Part shown: piece after piece, positions 1 through 11,678 of the stretch
How the letters are laid out: each line of letters starts with the position of its first letter
Position numbering within the stretch: position 1 is the stretch's first letter
Assembly: GCA_025677825.1 (NCBI GenBank)
Contig: JAIXMO010000005.1
Span: 124,001 to 188,000, forward strand
Reading direction: 5' to 3'
Source: Helicostylum pulchrum
Taxonomy: Eukaryota; Mucoromycota; Mucoromycetes; Mucorales; Mucoraceae
DNA: 64,000 nucleotides
Program-made: the position numbers and the translations under genes
Notes under the pieces: generated by a model
The model's database searches: none
What the model saw: only the letters and a program-made list of their open reading frames with translations
What the model was told of the DNA's origin: nothing

Positions 1-925
1 GAAAGTCCTATTATCTCTCGTGCCCCAAAGATAACGGAAGTCATACGCCTGAAAAGCTGTTTTATAAGTACACAAAAAAAAAGGGAGGTCAAGTCGCTCC
101 GTATTTGTTTACTCTAATCGATCAATCAAATTTGATTTTAATCAGACTGTTACGGGTTTGTAACACCTTACCCACCTATCGGGTTCCATTTTTTTTTTTT
201 TTTATATCTACAGCCTGTCATTACTTTTAATGGTGAGAACTTTTGATATTCATGTGAATAGGTAAGTGTAGGGTGGCGCAGGCGCTAAAAGTAAAATAAA
301 AAAATGGACATCGCGTTTTGGCAGAATGGTTTGTTGACAGGGTAGGGAGACTTGACACCTATTGACGATCCATTTGTGTACGAGTGTTGATTATAATGAA
401 TCTCTCTTTATAAAAAAAAACAGAAAGAAGAACCATATAGACGTTTGTGTTTTTAAAATGATGAGTCGTTTTTTTCATACTGTAACGGATTTTTTTTTTT
501 TCTTGCACAGTCTCCCCTTCTCTGTTAATTTTTTTTTTTCTCAAACGCACACACACTCTCTAATCTTTTTTCGAGTTACATAATGACTGATTGTCAAAAC
601 CGAGCTGAAAGATGCAGTGCACAACGCGTCGAGCCGCGCAAAATCAGAACTGAATATAAACAAGAAATGAAGGCCTCCCGTTGTCTTGACCACAACGCAA
701 AGAAGTTCAGAAAGACTGTATTTTACCAATACTTAAAGCAAATAAGTCAAATGAACGTTGCTGTTGATATTCCAGATACTTGTAAACATCAAGAAGAAGG
801 CCCATCCTATCAACCCGATACTGCTGTGCCTTTATATAACTACGAATATACTCCATAACTGAGATATATCAAGAATAAGGTAACATTCGTGTAGTTTACG
901 ATTGTACCGATCAGGTTGTTGAAAA
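1..925 (+). repeat. Composite repeat block B, copy 1
   Basis: Nearly identical to 25033-25970, in the same orientation. Position 1 matches 25033, so the block is cut by the window edge. The copies differ in homopolymer lengths (for example the T tract near 190) and by an insertion of about 30 bp in copy 2 near 25520-25550. The block holds a pyrimidine-rich leader (about 480-560) and the start of the B gene at 583. The window end at 64000 matches copy 2 near 25019, so a third copy probably starts just beyond the window. Confidence 0.9.
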
Positions 926-1128
926 TACTCACGTTACTGATATCACTGAAGATTCTTTCTCTATTCAAACCGATATTTATGTAGCTTTAGAAAATACTGA
1001 AAAAGCCACTGAAGGTATTATTGTTGATGAATGTCAAAAGTAGAATATTTTTCTATTCAATCGGATGTTACTAGACCTCTTACTACTGGTATAAAGACTG
1101 TCACCGCTCTTACTACAGATGTTAGTTA
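583..1128 (+). pseudogene. B gene, copy 1: broken repeat-borne gene
   Basis: I do not recognise the family. An open frame of 91 codons starts with MTDCQNRAERC at 583 and is Lys/Arg-rich in its first half. It stops at 856-858. Coding character then resumes in another frame (ITEIYQE, an in-frame TAA, then VVYDCTDQVVENTH), continues to a TAG near 1041, and after another one-base shift runs through VEYFSIQSD to a TAA near 1128. The acidic tail contains two related FSIQ(T/S)D units. The stop after NYEYTP and the TAA after YQE are shared with copy 2, so the lesions predate duplication, unless an unrecognised intron removes them. The upstream pyrimidine tract looks like a fungal promoter. Confidence 0.5.
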
Positions 1129-2141
1129 AGCAATGGAAGATAATTAAAGGGATACAGATAAAACCAAACAAGTGAACACTACGATATTTCAAGTCTATGG
1201 TAGTTATTTATTAGAAAGAAAAAGAAAAGGGAGGTATTTATATTTCATCACAAGTTTGTGTTGCTTGAGACAACGTTTAAAACCAGAGACCTTTGTCCTT
1301 TTATTAATCGACAAAGTAGTACATGGTACAGTACCTTCCGTATCGGCTAGGTAAATGACCTGAGTGTGTAATATCACTCTTATAAATTGAGTAGTTATAT
1401 GCATCAGATATGAAGGATATTTTTGACACTTCTTTACAGCAAAGTGAAATATGTTAGAGCTAACAAAGCTTGTAAATAAGTTCTCGTACCGCATACAAAC
1501 GATCAGCAATAACAATGACAAGCTCTTATGGACTTCATATAATAATCAAGATCGATCGCAGTAAAATGCGGTGACGTTGATTCCCTATCTTTGTTTCCTA
1601 AAAACTTTAATCATAATGAATTGGTAAATACTTTTGTATTCTTTGTTTCTAACTAATCATTGTCTCCTAAATGAAAATAGAGTACCAATTATATCTATCA
1701 TAACAGGTGGAATAATTCTGTCATTATACGCCGTTAATATATATAGTAGCTGACTATTTCTCAAACGTAAAAATATTCTAAATAACGTAACCAAATATTT
1801 CATTAACCTTTCCTAATACCAAGAAAAGTAAGTATGTCTCCTACCAACCCCCAAAGAAAAAAAATCGGAATTATGCCCCGCTCATTAAAAGAATGTAACA
1901 TGTGGCGACTATCGAGCGGAAGATACGTGGAAGAGGTCATGATGCAAATTTTCGTAAAGGGCAGTGAAGAACAGTAAGTTTATCTAAATCTCAATTGAAT
2001 TTTTATGTACTGACTCTTTTATACTCTTTCTTTTTCAGTCCCGTTTGGTCTTTACTCATGAATGCTAGTGACGAAAAATATAAAGCCTACTTCTCTGAAG
2101 AAGAATTAGAAGAAATCAAATATCAGTCCGTATTCATCTAA
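1108..2141 (+). repeat. Repeat block D, copy 1 (inverted partner at 59558-60590)
   Basis: The reverse complement of this segment is found at 59558-60590 with scattered substitutions and small indels. The match runs from about TTAAGCAATG at 1128 through the end of the D gene at 2141. The opposite strand holds a short frame (LADTEGTVPCTTL here) whose counterpart near 60350 reads ADMEDTVPCTTF, so a second small exon on the other strand is possible but unproven. Confidence 0.85.
1834..2141 (+). CDS. D gene, copy 1: small two-exon hypothetical protein (80 aa)
   Basis: Exons 1834-1973 and 2039-2141 (243 nt, in frame) are joined over an intron with a GTAAGT donor and a TTTTTCAG acceptor. The product begins MSPTNPQRKKIGIMPRS, has a core CNMWRLSSGRYVEEVM, and ends with an acidic stretch, FSEEELEEIKYQSVFI. 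From memory, short proteins with a W-x-L-x-S-G-x-x-V-E core followed by an F(S/T)xEE(L/W)xEI motif recur in Mucorales genomes without assigned function; that link is recollection, not a search. The gene lies in repeat block D. The second copy at 59558-59863 has the same exon structure but a 2-bp deletion, so this copy is the intact one. No function is proposed. Confidence 0.6.
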
Positions 2142-2399
2142 AATAAATAGTAGATTGAGGGTCACTTTCACTGTTCCTGAAATAGGGGGCTTATTTTCTA
2201 ATGTGATAACTATCTACAATTCGTTGTGACATTTTTGCCAGCCACCTGCTTAAGTTTTATATTTTTAAAAGTCGTTCGTATTTTTTTTGGATGATTCAAT
2301 CCTCTTTAAACTATGTATTTTTATTTATAACATCATTAAGCTATTGATGATAATATTTTGAAGTAAAAAAATTGACAAGAAAAAGGTGTGAATACTTTT

Positions 2400-2790
2400 G
2401 AAACTGAACAAAAAATCTCCTAGCTTAATCCTTCTCTGGATATATCTAAGGCCACACCACTTAAGAAAGGAACAACTGCTTACCATATTGTCAAGTTTTT
2501 TAAGACTGTCGTAGATGTATTAGACTGAAACGACAAAAAAGGTTTTTTTATTGTTGGATAATTGCAGAATCCACCATTCTTCGTTTGTTGTATAGGCTAT
2601 AAAGGAAAGGGGCTATAGGCCTTTATTCATGCCACCTTACTTGCCCTTCTAAAACCCTATAGAAGAGTGCTGGGAAAAAAAAGAAAAAAAAAAAGAAATC
2701 AAAAATGATATTAAAAGAAATCCACTGGATAAGGCGGACCCCTTAGCCTGTCAGAAAGTCGTTGTTGGCCTTATGTAACAAGGTTTACGG
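2400..2790 (+). pseudogene. Tc1/mariner-type (DD34E) transposase relic
   Basis: Translation in shifting frames gives a recognisable C-terminal catalytic core. GTTAYHIVKFFKTVVDVLD at about 2468-2527 is followed after a frameshift by LDNCRIHHSSFVV, a stop, AIKERGYRPLFMPPY, and NPIEECW. The D of DNC and the E of NPIE are separated by 34 positions, the Tc1/mariner DD34E spacing. Two in-frame stops and at least one frameshift make it non-functional. Further matches (RNPLDKADP) follow a poly-purine insertion near 2670-2700. The relic lies directly upstream of FAB1. Confidence 0.7.
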
Positions 2791-2897
2791 TACAACTTTT
2801 TTTTTCGTGTTCAGTGACTTCATTTTAAGGTACAAGAAAAAAGAAAAAAAAAAGCTTTTTTTAACGTTTTGTTATCAGAAAGAAAGGGAAAAGGCAA

Positions 2898-5800
2898 ATG
2901 GAAAAATTGCCAAAGCTAGATCATGATGATGCCAATTCGCTAACAACGTTTAATATTATTGTGGAAGGAGACGGTGAAGGACTTATATCCAAAATATTTT
3001 CCAAGTTTAAAACTGCTGTTTCGGGACCGCAACAATTGGCTTCACCATCTTCTTCAACACGTACTATATCCATTGTACTTTCAAATGAAAGTGGAATGAT
3101 TGTCGAAGATGTCAATGCAATAGCAAAAAACCAAAAGTCAATAACACCTGTTTCTACAGATACAACAGCACCTACCGTTACCTCTCCCACCAATATTAAG
3201 AGGCCTTTATCCGTAACTGAAAATAGTACGGCTCCCGTTATTATTACAAAACCGCCTTCTACTGCACCAACCAGTTCATCTTCAAAGTCCACAATAAAAC
3301 GTATTATTATTGATGAAGATCAAAATCAACAGCAGGAAGTCTTATATCCTCCTTCTATGCTTATACCCTTAACAAAGACTCCTTCATGTGATAGTGATAC
3401 GCAATCCGTCATGACAACTTTTTCTGTTTCTAATACAAACTCTCTTAGTCGGATATTGAATCGTTTGAGAGGAGAATCGATAGATAGTAACAAGGATTTT
3501 TGGATGCCCGATGAACAATGTAGAGAGTGTTTCGACTGTAATGCACCTTTTAATATATTTAGAAGAAAACATCATTGTCGTACTTGTGGTAAAGCGTGAA
3601 TATATACATTTAGTTTTATTTCATATGATTATAACCGTTCCCCCTTCTTTCTTATAATAGGTAAAATCTTTTGTTCAAAATGTCTTGGAAATAGTATACG
3701 TACTAGCCACTCGCTACGTGTATGTAATAACTGTTATACCAAGTTTGAAATACATAAAGCGGACGACACATTATCTATACAAGATGGATACGGCTATACA
3801 TCCGCTGCTGCTACAGAACTATCTCCTCAACTACAACAACAGCAGCATCAACAAAAGACGTTTTTATTACCAAATAACAATGATGATGATAGCAGTGATG
3901 ATGAATTTGAAAGATCTACTAACAGTTTAGAAATTCAACGGCCTAATATTGACCTTCATTTCTCTCAATCCACTTCTTCTCATCATACCACTAGTGATAC
4001 AGATGTCGGCATCAAAAAGTTATTGACAAATACAATCTTTAGAAGTACACCGAGATCTCGTACGAGTACAATGAATTCGTTAGGTATCGATACTAGCTTG
4101 GCCGCATTGGAAGGAAGACAGAATCAACAACCGAATTCTCCTATGCCGTTTCGACGTAATTCATTTATTACATCACTTTCTTCTGCTCATCCAGATAATA
4201 TTCATCATCAAAGTAACTTGAATCATCATGGAAGTCATCTTAATCATATGAACCATACAGGGAATAATGGAACCGGTACACCAATACATCATGCGGAATA
4301 TTATGAAGTAGAAGATGATGATTTAAGACGATGGGATAAAAACCCTAGAAATTTATTAAACTTTTTAGGTGGTGGTGGTAATACAGGAGAAAGACCAGGA
4401 TCAGGTATCTTTAATAACATACCACCTTTCTTTGACGATTACCCAGATTCACCAACCGGTAGTGCGACACCTGTTGCAAGTACCAGTACCAGTACCACAA
4501 AGACATCATGGTTTATGAGACCTAATCCAGCCAACGAACGATCAAATAGTATTATTCGAAGAAGACTAAGTTTATCCGAAAATAATTCAAATAGTACAAT
4601 GAATAGCGGAGGAACATTTAACAACACTAGTAATAACCAGGTTGCTACCAATCCTAGCACACGTCATATTCGAGTAAGAACGAAAAGTTTGATGCGAAAT
4701 ACACCAATTACAACTGCTAGTATTATGATGGAAACTTCAAACCAAAGTTCAAGTAGTGGCAATGAAAGTGGTAGTAGTACAAATATGCATTATGGAACCA
4801 GCCCCTTGTTACATCAACAGTATAGTAATAATACAAGCTCAAACATTGTCAGTGGTGGCAGTAATAATGGGATGGCTGTTGCACGTTGTACTACCCCTGA
4901 TCTAGATCATGTCCGTGCTCAGATATTATCCATGACCGCTTCACCTACTCCTCATCTCGCTACTGTGGCTACACATGAACAATGGGATGAATCTTACTTG
5001 TACCTGATGCGCAACCTTTTACGTCATTTATTACAAGAATGTGGTGTTGAAACAACTAGTCATCAATCTTGGGAAGATGTCATGATGAAACTTTTATTAT
5101 CGATTGCGGATGAGGTACAACCTAATATCCGTGTCAAAGACACATTTAATATGAATCATTATGTAAAAATTAAAAAGGTACCTGGTGGATTACCCAAGGA
5201 TAGTTTTTCTGTTAGTGGTGTAGTATTATCAAAGAGTTTGGTACATAAAGATATGATTCGAAAGATTGAAAATCCACGTATTATTATTTTAAACTTTGAA
5301 TTGGATCGGTTTACCAATAGTAATAGTACTTCAACTGTGACAACAAATGGCGGAGATAATCTATTGGGTGGACCAAGACAAGAGTATTTAAAGTTTGATA
5401 GACTATTGGCTTGGGAACGAGATTATATGAATATCCTAGTGAATCAAATTATTGGATTGAAACCTTCTATTGTACTAGTTGCTGGAGATATCTCGCGCAC
5501 CATTGTTGAACGCTTAAATAAGGCTAAAATTGTAGTAGCATACAACATTAAAAAGCAAAAATTAGATGCTATTGCTCGTGTGACTGATGCTACGTTATGT
5601 AATTACAATTACGAGTTATGGAACGCAAAAGGTATCGCACCTGGTAAATGTGGTTTATTTGAAACACTTACGGTGATGCATGAATTTCTTCCGCATAGAC
5701 GAAAGACATTTTTAATGTTCAAACAATGTCCAAAGGAAAGAGGAGCCAGTGTGGTATTAAGAGGTGGTGATTTAAATACGCTTTGTATTATCAAGTTTAT

Positions 5801-8800
5801 TATGAAGTTTATGGTTACTGTTGTAAACAATATCAATCTGGAAGCTCAATTAAGAAATGATTTTATTGAATTACGTCGCTGGAATTTACCTGTTTATGAT
5901 GATGTCTCCTTTGATGACGAAGATATGGAAAACAGCAACGATGATTCTTCTGCTCTTGTACAATACTCAAGAGCAAGTAGTAGACCCAATGCTAGTTCAT
6001 CATTCACCGAAAGATCTTCCGTAGATATGTTACCAGTAGATGCACAAAGTATTTCTGCCCTTTCAGTCGCTGAATCACAAATGACCGTAAATACAATGGA
6101 TGTAGCGGCAGCTAAGAAAAAAGCACAACAGCAATATCACCAAGACGCTATTATTGTTGAAGATGATGATATCTGTCTTACGGCCATCAACAATGTTTTA
6201 AAGCTGTATCAAAACACAACACTTTCTATTTCACCTGGTGTTACTTTACCTGTACCTCATATATTGTTAAAGCTTCGAGATGCACAAAAGAGGTTGATTG
6301 GATTAATTCGAGAAAGATTAGGCCCTTCAATTATGGGAAATGTTCTTTCTTCTAGTCCTTTAGAGAATCCTGGTTCGCCAGAATCTGCAAATGAAAAGGG
6401 AAAAGATACTACACCTGTTATTCCGCCTATTCCTACCGATTTAATGTATATGCCTTTATATCTCAAGACATTTGATGCTTATTTGGAACATGATCTTGAA
6501 TACCGCCATTATCAAGATTTACATGTACATGCTTGGTATATATTTAAAAGATATATTGATGGTATTCACCAATGGCTTTCACCAATCTATCATCAAGAAA
6601 TTCTTGTACATCGTACAACTAATCCCATGAACAATCATACCATTCCTTGTGAAAAGGCAGTATTAGAACCATATAACTACTATGATCCCACCAGTGATTA
6701 TACGCTTGGTCAATACATCTTAAATGCAGCAAAGGAAGCGTACACTATCTGTGGTAACAAAATGTGTGAAGCATCTTTAATTAACCACGACAAGACGTAT
6801 TCTCACGGTAACGCACAAATTAAAATGCAAGTATTTTCAGAGGATGATAATGGAGATGAAGAACCTATGGAAGAACGTATTGACGTTAGTAGAGATGAAT
6901 ACTTGCGAAAGATACATATCTTTATTCGTACCAAATGCCATATTTGTAAAATTGTACATAGTTGGAAACCCATGTCTGATTTGTTACAACGGTATTCGTT
7001 TGGCAAGTTTTTAGAGTTATTGTTTTATCAATCAGAATCTATACCTATTTATGATGAAGATGACGGTAGTAATTCAGGTAGTTATTTCGCTCCCGAGGAT
7101 GGAGGTGATGATGGTTGCCCTCACGGGTTATATCGTGATCATACAATCTCTTTTCGGATTCAAAATCTTTCTGTTAACTTTACTCATGCTATGGTTAAAG
7201 TGGTTGATGTACAACCTCCTCCACTTCATCTTCGGTTCAGTACTAAGCAGCAAATGGCTATCAAGGATGCTTCTCTTGATGTTACGCGTTCAAAAATTGC
7301 AAAATTCTTTGATTCAATTATTGAAAGAAACAAGGCATTTTCATATGATATTGTTCAGCCCAATATGATTGATATGTGTAAGGAATATTTGCAGGAAATG
7401 TCACAAGAGGCACTCAAAAACAAGAAGAGTTTATTACAAAAGTTACAATCCGAGTATGCTACAAGTGCACCCACTGATACGCTGCAGTTAAACAATGTAC
7501 TTGCTGAATTACAAACTCATGCGGTAAATTGGGATCTCAAGTATATCGACTTTGCACGAAAATTTGTTCGACCTGAACGTGAATTAAGAAGATTAACTAC
7601 AAATCATCTTCGGAGAATGTTTCCAGCTGAAAATCTCTATAACAGTACAAATTCTACTCCTGTTGTTTCCAACTTGAATTTACGTACTAAACGCGCAATT
7701 GAAGCAGCTGATTTACCGTTACTAGATGTTGGGCTAGATGACTCTCCTTCTACATCTCCGTATGGTGTTTCTAATACAGTGAATACATCTGAAAGTTCCT
7801 ATCCTATCAGTATGGCGCTCAAGGAACAACCTGGATTAGGTGAGTCTCCGACAGACACATATCCTTGGTTTGATGAGGTGAAACGGTTCGACCAAATGTT
7901 TATGCAAGATAATAAAGATGAAGATGGGAAGAACTTTAGTACAAGTATTGGTAGTATTGCAAAAAAGAAGTTCAGTTCAGATGATATTATGAATTCTACA
8001 CCTTCTTCACCTGGTACATCTAACAATAAGCGTCAAAACTCTGTCGATAATGACGATTCCCATGATTTAGATCCAAGTGTTGCTAGACGATTATCTTTGG
8101 AGTTAATGAAGGATGCGCCTAAAAAGAAAAAGGAGCAAGTAGAAGATAAAAAGCAACAAAAGCAACAATTACTGGAACAGAAACAACAACAGCAACAGGA
8201 GCAGCAACAGCAACTTCAAAAACAAAGGTATTTACAAAAGTCACATATTGTTGAAAGTAGGAGATCGCCTTCCCCTCCTACACCTGTATCATCTTCTACT
8301 GAATTTATTGATTTGCCTGAACCAGAAGAATCGGATTATAATGCAAGAAAGAAACGCATGGAGCTTGATGAATACAATAACCAACAAAATTCCTCTCGAC
8401 TCATTCGTCATGCAGCTGGCATTCCCATCTTATCTTCTACAGCCTATAAACGATTTGCTGGATTATTACCGGACCCCATAGTTGGTAAATCAAAAAGCTC
8501 TCCTTCACCAGGAAACAGTCTTGAAAATCATCCAAAGCCAATCTCACCCTACCAAAAATTAATTGAAATGAACAACTTTAGAAATAGTCGTAAATCTCAG
8601 TTTTATGAACCTTCTTTTAACGTTTATTCAAATGCTTCCTCTTCATCTGCTGCTACTCCTCCTGTGCCTCCTCCTCCTCCGCCTCCTCAAGCACCAAAGC
8701 CTAATTTCTATCGTGGTTCACCTTACACTGCTAAATTACAAGATAGATCTTCGATTGCTTTCCGATATGGGTTTATGGGACCGCCTAGTAATGCATTACC

Positions 8801-11496
8801 ACCTATTTTACCAGTCATTGATAAAAAATTGGGATTAAACACACATAGCAATAACCCAATGAAGGTGAGTGGTACTAACAGTACAGCGCTTATTCCTTAT
8901 GTCACCAAGACCACCACACCTTCTCAATCCGCCCAACAATCTATCTCTGTCACGCAAGATGCCTCTGTTGTTCGACCTCGGTCTCGTACTATGGCTATTG
9001 TAGCAGGTGCATCCACGGGTAACTTATTAATATATCACCAGCAAAACAAAAACACAAACCGAGGTCGTATTCCAGTTCCCTCTTCCAACTTTTTAAATCC
9101 ACCTTCTGTAGCTGATAGACCTTCCACACCTTCCATTAAATTTTCTAATCATTTGACTATCGGAAACAGTAGTGGACACCAACAATCACATTTACCTGTG
9201 CCTATACATCATCAATATCATCATGGTAGAAAATTATCTGAAGGAAAGATTCGCAATATTCGTCAAAGGTTACCTAGTAAAGCTTCGTTAGAGCCTTATA
9301 CCAAAATCAAGGAAATTATCGCAACGCATGATGAGTCTTCTTCTTCTTCAGAGGATGAAGGTATCTCGGATGATGATGAGGATGAGGATGGTGAAGTGGA
9401 TGAGGATGATATTGAAGGTTCTTTCTCTGAAAACGGTGATGCACTACTTCCGTTCCAGCACAAGACTTTTTCTTTAATGTATACAGATGAGTATGATGAA
9501 TCCTTGGGTCGTGAAATGGTACCTAGTATCTTGGAATTACAACAGTTTAACCGTGAACATCAGTTACAGATGGCTAGAAATACTTTACCGTACCTTAGTG
9601 TAGATTCTGGTATGGTCGTATCAAGTAGAAAATCAACACATGATGAAGGAGGTTCTTTTAGTGATCACCTTATGACTAAGTCATTGAGTAGAAACGCTAT
9701 TATGGAAGCTGTATTAAGATCTTCTACTAACTCTTCTATAACTTTGGGTATGTTTCCTTTCTGTTTATATATGTATAGTATCTAAATTTCTCTCTTTTTT
9801 TTTACTAGATGCTAACTCTGCATCCTCTGGATTAGAATGGCCCCCTACCAATGGTGGTGGAAAGAACTCTATTATGAAGGCTATCACTTATGTATTGGCG
9901 GAAAAGAGTATTAGTAACTTATTGCCTTTGGAGTACCCATTGTAAGTTTTTTTTTTTCCCTTTTTTTAAAAAATATTAATTAATCTTTTTTTAGCTCTCC
10001 TACAGAACATATCTTTGGTGATTCGAATATTCTTGTTAGAGAAGATGAGCCCAGTAGTATTATATCTTATATGTTGGGAAGTACATTCTATAACGAAAAA
10101 CTTCATAGAAAGCGAGAATTAAGAATGTCTAAAGCTGCTGGTTCTTCTACTTCTAATATATTTACTGACAATGAAAAAGTAAAAGAAAAATCCGATCAAA
10201 ACGTAACTGAAGAAAGCACTAATCAACAAGAAAGTAAACCCTTCTTTTTGGAAATGTTTCCTGAAACGGATGAAAGAGAACGGCCATGGAAATTCTGTAA
10301 GTAGTTTTTCTTTCTTTCTCTTTTAGATATTTTATTTAAACAAAATCATTATTTTTTAGCTTTCAAGGGTGGTTCTACTAGCTTTACATGTAAAATTTAT
10401 TTCGCTGAACAGTTTGATATGCTTCGAAAGAGTTGTGGTTGTGATGAGATATTTATTTCTTCTTTGGCAAGATGTACGACGTGGGATACAGATGGAGGAA
10501 AATCCGGTTCTATATTTTTGAAAACAAAAGGTAAATTTTATCATTACCCTTTAATATAGCTGTTCTAAAAAAAATTCAATTTAGATGAAAGATTTTTGAT
10601 CAAGCAAATTTCCAAGTATGAAATGGACGCATTTTTAGGATCTGCCAACAAGTACTTTCTGTATATGTTTAACGAAGTTTTCGATAAAGGAGTATGTATA
10701 TAAAATATTTTGTAGAAATTACTATACTAATAAGATTTTTTTTTAAAAAAAACAGATCCCTACTGTATTGTGCAAGATATTTGGACTCTATAGAATTGGT
10801 TTTTACAATAACGTTAGTGGAAAGTCAATGAAATTAGATATTCTTGTTATGGAGAATTTGTTTTATGAAACTTCTGTCAAGAGGGTAATTATGATATGTT
10901 TGGTTTCGGTACGGCTAGGTTCTTATTTTATTTTTTAATATATAGGTTTATGATTTGAAGGGATCTATGAGAAATCGTTGGGCCGAAAAGACTGGAAAGG
11001 ATGTAGAAGTATTTTTGGATGAAAATTTAGTAGAAGGTAAGCGTCGGTACTAGTTTTTAGAAGCATAAAATTAATCTTTTTTTCTGTATATAGTTATCAG
11101 TAAAACTCCTCTTTACATGAGAGTAGATACAAAATACAATTTATCTGATTCCTTGTTTAACGACACACAGTTTTTGCTCAATTTGGATGTGATGGATTAT
11201 TCTCTGTTGGTCGGATTTGACGAAGACACGAATGAAATTATTGTTGGCATTGTTGGTAAAATATAAAGTATATTAACCCCCAAAAAAAGTGTTTTGCTAA
11301 CATATTTATTTTAGATTTTATTCGAACCTTCACCTGGGATAAAAAATTAGAAAGTTGGGTAAAAGAATCCGGTATGTTGGGAGGAGGTAAAAAAGACCCT
11401 ACCATTGTTTCTCCAAGAATGTATCGAAGACGTTTCAGATCAGCTATTGATCTTTATTTCTGTATGATACCCGATTTTTGGACTATATGTCCATAA
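2898..11496 (+). CDS. FAB1: 1-phosphatidylinositol-3-phosphate 5-kinase (Fab1/PIKfyve)
   Basis: The enzyme makes PtdIns(3,5)P2 from PtdIns3P on endosome and vacuole membranes. Exons: 2898-3588, 3661-9747, 9809-9941, 9995-10296, 10360-10530, 10585-10691, 10756-10884, 10946-11036, 11094-11255, 11315-11496 (8055 nt, 2684 aa). A FYVE zinc finger spans about residues 200-260, starting [10 protein letters not shown] with the [11 protein letters not shown] core; intron 1 splits the Gly codon of that core. A chaperonin-like (Cpn60/TCP1) domain lies around 750-880 ([14 protein letters not shown]). The PIP-kinase domain fills the C terminus from about 2260, with [23 protein letters not shown] and [10 protein letters not shown]. 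Between them are very long disordered regions rich in Ser, Asn, Gln and acidic stretches, including polyQ near 8180-8230 and polyPro near 8665. Introns cluster in the kinase end. It converges on MAK5 with 182 bp between stops. Confidence 0.97.
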
Positions 11497-11678
11497 AATG
11501 TTGTCTATTATGCCTTATGTTTATATATATATATCCACTTTTATGTAAAATAAAGATACCTGTTTATTATTCCCTTTAAAATAAAAAGAAGTAGTTTACA
11601 ATATTAACAAAAATAAATTTATTGAAATTCTATAGAATGCGAAAATTAATGAGGGGGGGTAAGCGAAAATAACATGAT

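Noticed and set aside
362..583. Phe/Lys-rich ORFs on both strands at 359-583
   Set aside because: Products of homopolymer-rich leader sequence, not conserved in copy 2.
1204..1521. Minus-strand ORF of 105 codons in block D
   Set aside because: The inverted copy near 60180-60490 has several stops in the same frame and no good splice pattern; only a short part (ADMEDTVPCTT) looks conserved.
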